Of a stretch of 64,000 nucleotides of DNA, positions 57,947-64,000 are shown one piece after another. Numbering within the stretch: position 1 is the stretch's first letter; every line of letters begins with the position of its first letter. A program made the position numbers and the translations under genes. The DNA lies in NCBI GenBank assembly GCA_946621635.1, contig CAMOOR010000004.1:7697-71696 (forward strand), read 5' to 3'. Source of the DNA: Colimorpha sp002372855. Lineage in GTDB: Bacteria; Bacteroidota; Bacteroidia; Bacteroidales; P3. The notes beneath the pieces are model-generated. The model made no database searches and was not told the DNA's origin. It saw nothing but the letters and a program-made list of their open reading frames with translations.

Positions 57947-58450
57947 ATGAAAAAAGTTTTCAGACTGATGATGATGGCCATGATGGCCGTTGCAACCATG
58001 GGCTTCGTGGCCTGCGAGAAAGACAATGACAACAACAGTGGCCAGCAGGGTGGGGGCACCACGCCTGTCGAGGAGCCTACCTACATGACCCTTGAGCGTA
58101 CCGAATGGGAGGGCGTCTATTCCACCTACGACCAGACCCCCGGCTACACCCAGAACTACCTCAATATCCATTGGACCATCGACTTCCTCAGCAATGGTGA
58201 GGGTATGATTATGTTCTATCTCGAAAGCCCCGGATACGACCCCGACACCTATGAGTTCCCGATGACCTACACCTACGACGGCGTCAACTCCGGCGTCATT
58301 TCCAACTGGGAATACGGCACTGCCGGCAATTTCACCGTCGACCCCTACAACCGCGTCCTCGTTGTCGAGAATCTTACCCTTGAGATCGGCGAGACCGAAG
58401 ATGCTGGCTACACCTATGGCGGTGTCACCACCCTGCATCAGGTGCAATAG
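57947..58450 (+). CDS. Small lipoprotein, possible protease-inhibitor-like
   Basis: 167 residues; lipobox TMGFVAC with the Cys at ~23, then an acidic Asn/Gln-rich linker. The mature domain is ~115 residues of beta strands (WEGVYSTY...NIHWTIDFLSNGEGMIMFYLE...GVTTLHQV), a lipocalin/beta-barrel-like pattern. A paralogue is at 62369. Both end GGVTxxHQV and flank the two C10 proteases, so an inhibitor role is possible but unproven. Confidence 0.7.
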   Translation: MKKVFRLMMMAMMAVATMGFVACEKDNDNNSGQQGGGTTPVEEPTYMTLERTEWEGVYSTYDQTPGYTQNYLNIHWTIDFLSNGEGMIMFYLESPGYDPDTYEFPMTYTYDGVNSGVISNWEYGTAGNFTVDPYNRVLVVENLTLEIGETEDAGYTYGGVTTLHQVQ

Positions 58451-58492
58451 GGCGTTGGAGAGTAGTTAAAGTACCAAAAGAAGTAATACAAG

Positions 58493-60418
58493 ATGAAAAA
58501 AACAATACTAACCCTCATGGTTGCCTGCCTGGGGTGCACGGCTATGGCGGCTCCTGTCGGCGCCGACCGTGCCGCGGCAGTGGCCCGTGCCTTCTGGCAG
58601 GTGCAGATGCACGGCAAGAGCGATGCAACCCTCGTGCAGCAGTCGTGGCAGTACGACAATGTCTATCTCTTCACGGCCGACTGCGGAGGCTGGCTCCTTG
58701 TAGCGGCCGACGACTGTGCCCGCCCTGTGCTGGCGTGGTCGCTCGACGGCAGTGTCAACCCACAGCAGATGCCTGCAGCCATGGAGAACACGGTGTATGT
58801 ATACCATGAGGAAATTGGCGCCGTGCGCCTCGAAGCCGACTATGCCTCGCGCACGCCCCACGAGGAGTGGACGCTCCTCGAAAGCGGCAACCCCCTGAAG
58901 GACGGCACCGACGACGAGGTGCAGCCCCTGATGTCCACCCAGTGGTATCAGCGCTCGCCGTACAACATGTACTGCCCCAGCTACACCATGACCGGCTGCG
59001 TGGCTACGGCCATGGCCCAGGTGATGAAGTATTGGAACTTCCCCGCCTTCGGCCACGGCAGCCACTCCTACAGCGATGACACGGGCTACGGCCTGCTGAG
59101 CGCCGACTTCGGCGACACACGCTACGACTGGGACCACATGCCCAACCGCCTCACCTCCTCGTCCTCTACGGCCGAGAAGGAGGCTGTGGCCACCCTGATG
59201 TACCACTGTGGCGTCAGCGTCAATATGCATTATTCCACCATCTACAGCGGCACCACCATCAACAAGTGCGAGGTTGCCCTGCCCACCTATTTCCACTACA
59301 ACTCCGCCGATATCCACTATCGTGCCAAAGGCCAGATCAGCAACGACGCCTGGACCGACACCCTCATTGCCGAGGTGCGCCAGCTGCGCCCGGTGCTGCA
59401 CGGTGGCAGCGGCCCTGCCGGCGGGCACTGCTTCGTATGCGACGGCTTCAACGCCCAGCGCTACCTCCACTTCAATCTTGGCGAGGACGGCGATGGCGAC
59501 GGCTACTATGCCGTCGGGGCCATCACCTATGGCGCCTACAGCTTCAACCAGAGCAACGACGCCATCCTCGGCGTCCATCCCGGCTACGGTCTCCTCCTGA
59601 GCGCCGACCAGCTGGGCTACACCCGCCAGGGCGGCCGCCAGCAGGTGTGGCTCTCCACCTGCGACACCCTCGACATACCCTGGACCGCCACCGCCGGTGC
59701 CGACTGGATCACCCTCTCGGATACCGATTTCGACCGCCTCGGCCAGGTGTCCATCGATGTGGAAGAGAACAATACCGGTGCCGAGCGCACCGCCACGGTG
59801 ACCTTCACCCAGGGCTCCCACACCGCCATCCTCACCGTGGTGCAGGAAGCCTACGACCCCGCCTCCGACTACTGCCCCCTCACCGTGCTGATGGAGAACA
59901 CCCACAACGAGCCGTGGGCCGGCGACGCCCACCTGAGCTTCGAGTCGCTCAGCGGCACCGTCTACGGCACCGCGCAGCACACCGCCAACAGCGGCTCCAG
60001 CTCCACCACCGTTAGCGTGGCCCCCCACGACGTCATGGTGCGCTGGCATCCTGGCGGTGCCCGCGACCGCTACATCAACTACAAGGTGCAGAACCAGTAC
60101 GGCGAAACCCTCGTCGAGGTCGACAACGCCTACTTCGACGGCGCCGACGTACTCCTCCCGTGGCCCTGCGCCCGTGTGGGTATCGACGATGTCGACGCTT
60201 CTGCCTATAGCATCTGGCCCAACCCCGCCACCGACTGCGTCAGCGTTGCCTCGTCCAACGGGCGTCTCTTCACCCTCGCACTCCTCGACGTCGCAGGCCG
60301 TGTCCTGCTCCAGTCCAACGGCTCCAGCCTCGACCTCGGCGCCGTGGCACAGGGAGTCTACTACCTCCGCATTGTCTCCGACGGCAACGTCCAGGTCCGG
60401 AAATTAATCAAACAGTAA
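58493..60418 (+). CDS. C10 family cysteine protease (streptopain-like) with T9SS sorting domain
   Basis: 641 residues, signal peptide to ~20. Spi-type propeptide ~21-140, then the C10 catalytic domain: TMTGCVATAMAQVMKYWNFP with Cys169 and GPAGGHCFVCDGF with His312. The usual NWGW segment after the histidine is replaced by FNLGEDGDGDGYY, so activity may be altered. A BACON-like domain follows (~370-460, VEENNTGAERTATVTFTQG), then a beta domain and the sorting domain (SIWPNPATDCVSVAS...GVYYLRIV). Related to Bacteroides and Prevotella surface proteases. Confidence 0.9.
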   Translation: MKKTILTLMVACLGCTAMAAPVGADRAAAVARAFWQVQMHGKSDATLVQQSWQYDNVYLFTADCGGWLLVAADDCARPVLAWSLDGSVNPQQMPAAMENTVYVYHEEIGAVRLEADYASRTPHEEWTLLESGNPLKDGTDDEVQPLMSTQWYQRSPYNMYCPSYTMTGCVATAMAQVMKYWNFPAFGHGSHSYSDDTGYGLLSADFGDTRYDWDHMPNRLTSSSSTAEKEAVATLMYHCGVSVNMHYSTIYSGTTINKCEVALPTYFHYNSADIHYRAKGQISNDAWTDTLIAEVRQLRPVLHGGSGPAGGHCFVCDGFNAQRYLHFNLGEDGDGDGYYAVGAITYGAYSFNQSNDAILGVHPGYGLLLSADQLGYTRQGGRQQVWLSTCDTLDIPWTATAGADWITLSDTDFDRLGQVSIDVEENNTGAERTATVTFTQGSHTAILTVVQEAYDPASDYCPLTVLMENTHNEPWAGDAHLSFESLSGTVYGTAQHTANSGSSSTTVSVAPHDVMVRWHPGGARDRYINYKVQNQYGETLVEVDNAYFDGADVLLPWPCARVGIDDVDASAYSIWPNPATDCVSVASSNGRLFTLALLDVAGRVLLQSNGSSLDLGAVAQGVYYLRIVSDGNVQVRKLIKQ

Positions 60419-60419
60419 C

Positions 60420-62342
60420 ATGAAGAAAACAATATTCGCACTCCTTATGGCAACCGTGGCCCTCACGGCCATGGCCAAGCCTGTCGGCAGGGCCGACGCC
60501 GAGCAGGTGGCCAACCACTTCTGGACCTCGGCCCTCGGCGGCAAGGGAACACTGGCGCTTACCCCCTGGCGCTATGCCGAGGTGTACCTCTTCACCGGCG
60601 AGCACGGCGGTTTTGTCCTGGTCTCTGCCGACGACTGTGCCCGACCCGTGCTGGGTTACTCCCTCTCGTCGACCCTTCAGCCCGACGCCCTGCCCCTGCC
60701 AATGGCCGAGCGCCTGGAAGCCTACTGCGAGCAGATAGCCCTCGGCGCCGAGCTTCAGGTGGAAGCCTCCAAGGCCGACGCCGAACGCTGGGCCGCGCTC
60801 CTGGCTGGTACCCCCTGCAAGGACGGCGACAGCGACGACCGCATCGACCCCCTGCTCGAAACCCACTGGCACCAGGACGGCGGCTACGCCCTGCTGACGC
60901 CCCAGAACCTGCCCGTAGGCTGTGCCGCCACGGCGCAGGCCCAGATGATGCGCTACTGGCGCTTCCCGGCTTTCGGCCAGGGCAGCGAGACCTACAACTG
61001 CCAGCCCTACGGCGCCCAGAGCGCCGACTTCGCCCACACGCTCTACGACTGGGCCAACATGCCCGACCAGGTATCCACCGCCAGCCCTTACGCCGAGCAG
61101 CTGGCCGTCTCGACCCTGCTGTACCACGTCGGCGTGAGCCTCCACATGGGCTATGCCCCCGGCGGCAGCGGAGCGGCAGGCCTGGTAGGCCAGCCCGGCA
61201 TCCCCAGCATCGACAACTCCCTGCGCGATTTCTTCCACTACAGCCCCTCGCTGCACCCCATCTTCAAAACCTCCGGCTACACCGACCAGCGCTGGGCCGA
61301 CAGCCTCAAGGCCGAACTGCGCCTGCGCCACCCCATCGTCTATTGCGGCGTGGCCCCCGAAGGCGGCCATGGCTTTGTCTGCGACGGCTACGAGTACCGC
61401 GACGCGCAGATTTGGTTCCACTTCAACTTTGGCTGGAGCGGCGTCGGCGACGGCTACTACACCACCGACGACATCTGCCCCAACGTCAGCCCCACGGGCG
61501 AGATTGGCAACGCCTACCACTTCACCCAGAGCAACCAGGCCCTGTTGGGCGCCGTGCCCGACTACGGCCCGCACGTCAGCGACATCCTCCGCTGGGTCGA
61601 CCGCGAAGGTGGCACCGACTCCGTGCTCTTCGCCGGCAATCCCACCCTGGATGCCCCCTGGACCGTGAGCAGCAGCGACAGCTGGCTCCGCGTCACCTCG
61701 CAGTACACCGACAACGCCCAGTGGGTCACCTTCAGCGTCGACCCCAACACCTCGGGCGTCGAGCGCACCGCCACGCTTACCTTCACCCACGGCGGCCGCA
61801 CGGTCACCGTCGGCGTGGTGCAGACCTACTACAACGCTGCCGACTACTGCCCCCTGACCGTCGTCATGGAGAGCACGCGCGGCGGCGGATGGGAGAACGG
61901 CGCCTACCTGAGCTTCGAATCCCCCTCGGGCTATGTCTACAACACCGCTGCCCTCGCCTACGGGTCCTACGACTCGGTGCAGGTCGACGTGGCTCCCCAC
62001 GACGTCAACATCGTCTTCCACCACGGCGGCGGCACCGACCGCTACATCAACTACCGTGTCTACAACCAGCACGGCGAGTCCCTGGCCGACGTCGAATACG
62101 CCTTCATGAACGGCGGCACCCACTTCGTGCCCTGGCCCTGCGCCCTCGTCGGCATCGAAAGCCCCGAGGAGGCGGAGAGCGGCGAGCTGCGCACGGAGGT
62201 CTACGACCTTGCAGGCCGCCTGATACACCGCATGGAGAACGGAAAATGGCAAGTCGAAAGCTCCAACCTGCCCACAGGCATCTACCTTGTCCGCACCGTC
62301 GGCCCCAAGGGCGTGAGCACCAAGAAACAGATAGTATATTAA
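60420..62342 (+). CDS. C10 family cysteine protease, second paralogue
   Basis: 640 residues; starts one base after the previous stop, so the two proteases are co-translated products of a duplication. Cys168 in LPVGCAATAQAQMMRYW and His317 in EGGHGFVCDGYEY; here the downstream segment FHFNFGWSGVGDGYY keeps the Trp expected of an active C10 enzyme. BACON-like domain (VDPNTSGVERTATLTFTHG) and a C-terminal sorting domain (TEVYDLAGRLIHRM...LPTGIYLVRTV...KKQIVY) follow. Confidence 0.9.
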   Translation: MKKTIFALLMATVALTAMAKPVGRADAEQVANHFWTSALGGKGTLALTPWRYAEVYLFTGEHGGFVLVSADDCARPVLGYSLSSTLQPDALPLPMAERLEAYCEQIALGAELQVEASKADAERWAALLAGTPCKDGDSDDRIDPLLETHWHQDGGYALLTPQNLPVGCAATAQAQMMRYWRFPAFGQGSETYNCQPYGAQSADFAHTLYDWANMPDQVSTASPYAEQLAVSTLLYHVGVSLHMGYAPGGSGAAGLVGQPGIPSIDNSLRDFFHYSPSLHPIFKTSGYTDQRWADSLKAELRLRHPIVYCGVAPEGGHGFVCDGYEYRDAQIWFHFNFGWSGVGDGYYTTDDICPNVSPTGEIGNAYHFTQSNQALLGAVPDYGPHVSDILRWVDREGGTDSVLFAGNPTLDAPWTVSSSDSWLRVTSQYTDNAQWVTFSVDPNTSGVERTATLTFTHGGRTVTVGVVQTYYNAADYCPLTVVMESTRGGGWENGAYLSFESPSGYVYNTAALAYGSYDSVQVDVAPHDVNIVFHHGGGTDRYINYRVYNQHGESLADVEYAFMNGGTHFVPWPCALVGIESPEEAESGELRTEVYDLAGRLIHRMENGKWQVESSNLPTGIYLVRTVGPKGVSTKKQIVY

Positions 62343-62368
62343 ACCCACATATTTAAAGCATTCGTAAT

Positions 62369-62854
62369 ATGAAAAGAACCCTTCTGACCCTAGTCTTTGC
62401 CGTCACGGCACTGGTCTTCGCCTCCTGCGGCAAGGACGACGAGAACACCGGCAGCCAGAGTGGTCCCACGCCCGAGATTCCCACCACCTACGACCTCGCC
62501 CGCACCTCGTGGGTCGGCGTCTACGAGGGCACCGTTGTCCACCCCCAGGCCGGCACCGTGCCCTGCATCCTCACCTGGACTCTCGACTTTGTCGACGAAA
62601 CCAACGTCAGCATCATGCTCGAAATGGTCACCGGCGGCCAGGCCCAGCAGCCCCAGGAAATGAGCTGCACCTACACCCTCGACGGCTGCAATGGCGAGAT
62701 CGTCTATGTCGAAGAGGGCGAGACCCAGACCGATTCCTTCGTGGTCGACCCCGTCAACCGCACCCTCACCGTCGATTTCCGCATGGTCACCGGTTTCTCG
62801 CGCGAGCGACCCCAGCAGGTCGGCGGCGTCACGGTGTTCCACCAGGTCCGTTAA
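62369..62854 (+). CDS. Small lipoprotein paralogous to the one at 57947
   Basis: 161 residues. Lipobox LVFASC with Cys at ~20. Mature domain shares spacing and motifs with the protein at 57947 (LARTSWVGVYEG against LERTEWEGVYST; FVVDPVNRTLTVDF against FTVDPYNRVLVVEN; GGVTVFHQV against GGVTTLHQV). Directly after the second protease (26 bases). Same inhibitor hypothesis applies. Confidence 0.72.
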   Translation: MKRTLLTLVFAVTALVFASCGKDDENTGSQSGPTPEIPTTYDLARTSWVGVYEGTVVHPQAGTVPCILTWTLDFVDETNVSIMLEMVTGGQAQQPQEMSCTYTLDGCNGEIVYVEEGETQTDSFVVDPVNRTLTVDFRMVTGFSRERPQQVGGVTVFHQVR

Positions 62855-62916
62855 TCCATCCGAAATTGAATTTTCATTAAAGTATTATCAACAATTAATT
62901 TAAACAAAAAAACATC

Positions 62917-63723
62917 ATGAAAAACATCTTTCGTTTTCTCTGCCTGACCCTCGTGGCTGGCCTGACCTTCGCCTCCTGCAGCAAGGATGACGACAACAGC
63001 ACCAACGCCGACGGCAAGTACACCATCACCGTCGTCAGCGCCGACGAGGCCATGGGCAAAGCCTATGGCGGCGGCCAGTTCGACCCCAACACCACCACCC
63101 GCATCTGGGGCACCCCCGAAGTGGGCTACCAGTTCGACAAGTGGAGCGACGGCAACACCGAGAACCCCCGCACCATCACCGTCACCGGCAACGCCACCTA
63201 CACCGCTGTCTTCAAGACCGTCGGTGGCGACAACCCCAATCCCAATCCCAACCCCAACCCCGGCGGCGGCGAAACCCCAGGTGACTTCAGCGCCAGCTTC
63301 ACCGTCAACGGCACTCCCTACCAGGGCATTGCCCTCATCAGCATGGGCGTAATGGAAGGCCTCTTCAACCTCACCATCTATGCCGGTGAGCAGGGCCCCG
63401 TCTTCGCCAGCTTCATCCAGCCCCAGACCGGTACGCAGAGCATCTCCGACAACATCCTGGCCTACTTCTACACTGACGAGAATTCCTTCGTCAATACCGC
63501 TCAGGGCGAGATGCCTCCCTACCTGACCGTCGGTAGCGTTGGCTGCACCATGGACGTCACCGTCAACACCCTCGACCTCAACACCGGCGAAGTGGAGATC
63601 TCCATGAGCGGCACCATGCTCGACATTGCCGCCGCCGAGGCTGGCAACCCCACCACCGTGCCCTTCACCGCCTCCATGAGCGGCTTCTACCAGACCGGTT
63701 CCACTCCCACTCCGAGCAGATAA
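62917..63723 (+). CDS. Lipoprotein with InlB B-repeat-like module and Pro-Asn linker
   Basis: 268 residues. Lipobox LTFASC with Cys at ~20. Residues ~33-108 contain an InlB B-repeat-like/Flg_new type beta-grasp (YTITVVSADEAMGKAYGGG...GYQFDKWSDGNTENPRTITVTGNATYTAVF). Linker PNPNPNPNPGGG at ~110-122. C-terminal beta domain (FSASFTVNGTPYQGIALISMG...) of unknown role. Last gene of the T9SS cargo run. Confidence 0.78.
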   Translation: MKNIFRFLCLTLVAGLTFASCSKDDDNSTNADGKYTITVVSADEAMGKAYGGGQFDPNTTTRIWGTPEVGYQFDKWSDGNTENPRTITVTGNATYTAVFKTVGGDNPNPNPNPNPGGGETPGDFSASFTVNGTPYQGIALISMGVMEGLFNLTIYAGEQGPVFASFIQPQTGTQSISDNILAYFYTDENSFVNTAQGEMPPYLTVGSVGCTMDVTVNTLDLNTGEVEISMSGTMLDIAAAEAGNPTTVPFTASMSGFYQTGSTPTPSR

Positions 63724-63755
63724 TCGCCGGAATCAGTAACCCGTCCAATCCTCTT

Positions 63756-63800
63756 GCGCAGCATCACCGCCTCCCCGCAGTGATGCTGCGCTTTTTTTAT
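63756..63800 (+). terminator. Terminator of the T9SS cargo run
   Basis: Perfect 12-bp stem GCGCAGCATCAC/GTGATGCTGCGC with a 12-base loop, followed by TTTTTTT. Confidence 0.92.
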
Positions 63801-63843
63801 TCCCCCTTGTGCCGCGTCTGCAGATAATTCCAGTTCCTCCGCA

Positions 63844-63937
63844 GAGACGCAGCACGCCGCGTCTCCATGCCAGCAAATCCGGACCCGGGAGACGCAGCAC
63901 GCCATTGCCAACTTGGAGACGCAGCATGCTGCGTCTC
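63844..63937. repeat. Third cluster of 22-bp palindromes
   Basis: Full copies at 63844-63865 (with one unpaired position) and 63916-63937; half copy at 63889-63903. Confidence 0.88.
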
Positions 63938-63944
63938 TACAGTA

Positions 63945-64000
63945 GGGGTCCGAGAGGGGTCGAAGAGGTACATAATTCGGCATTTCTTATATTGTTCTTA
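63945..64000. repeat. AT-rich hairpin element, copy D (cut by the window end)
   Basis: GGGTCCGAGAGGGGTCGAAG then AGGTACATAATTCGGCATTT and TTATATTGTTC, the left half of the element as in copies A and B. The right half lies outside the window. Confidence 0.85.

Overview
The window is chromosomal DNA from a member of the Bacteroidetes, most likely order Bacteroidales. The evidence is the -7 promoter motif TAnnTTTG (usually TATCTTTG or TATTTTTG) in front of many genes, the near absence of Shine-Dalgarno sites, SecD and SecF fused in one gene, secreted proteins with type IX secretion (T9SS) C-terminal sorting domains, carboxypeptidase-regulatory-domain/TonB receptors, PorV-like and DUF4301 proteins. 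Most genes are GC-rich. I cannot name a genus. I saw no rRNA, tRNA, CRISPR array, transposase or phage gene.

Layout. 0-4.5 kb: subtilase with an outer-membrane barrel tail (5' end outside the window) and urocanate hydratase. 4.6-8.3 kb: a minus-strand pair of regulatory-domain cell-envelope proteins, then a NaChBac-like ion channel and a SIMPL protein. 8.6-12.2 kb: a queuosine precursor cluster queC-queD-queE-queF, with a probable preQ1-I riboswitch directly before queC, followed by a pyridoxal kinase. 12.1-15.2 kb (minus): ECF sigma factor, anti-sigma factor and two outer-membrane proteins. 15.4-20.2 kb: a lipoprotein, a large secreted helical protein, and a LytTR regulator coupled to a membrane protein. 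20.4-23.3 kb (minus): a UvrD-type helicase with a DnaQ-like exonuclease in its middle, carrying several in-frame repeat insertions.

23.4-28.6 kb (minus) is the most unusual stretch and looks transferred (lower GC, one strong Shine-Dalgarno site). A radical SAM/SPASM peptide maturase is followed after 18 bases by an unlisted 40-codon gene for a cysteine-rich peptide and then a strong terminator. This is a candidate ribosomally made, post-translationally modified peptide (RiPP) locus. Behind it lies a compact four-gene operon: a PD-(D/E)XK nuclease-like protein, a small membrane protein, a protein with eight 11-residue repeats plus a glycine-zipper membrane region, and an acidic helical protein. 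I know no described function for this set.

28.7-36.2 kb is mixed: a putative regulator divergent from a membrane Ser/Thr kinase with an external leucine-rich-repeat domain, a Nudix gene broken by a stop codon, a small basic protein, TPM and LemA envelope proteins, a decayed T9SS cargo gene, and DUF4301. 36.3-39.2 kb is housekeeping: cyclophilin, pheS, folB, radC. 39.3-52.6 kb: secDF, then a TonB-type receptor, a 1649-residue secreted protein and a PorV-family protein that belong together in surface export. 52.7-54.3 kb: greA, HIT protein, rpsO. 54.6-63.7 kb: a run of secreted T9SS cargo (two Omp28/thioredoxin-like proteins, two C10 cysteine proteases) interleaved with small lipoproteins that may be protease inhibitors.

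The window is rich in dispersed repeats: a 22-bp GC-rich palindrome (11 full copies), an AT-rich ~150-170-bp hairpin element (four copies), a 96-bp palindromic element inserted in frame in two genes, and several families of short-period repeats, some next to the stop codons of the que genes.
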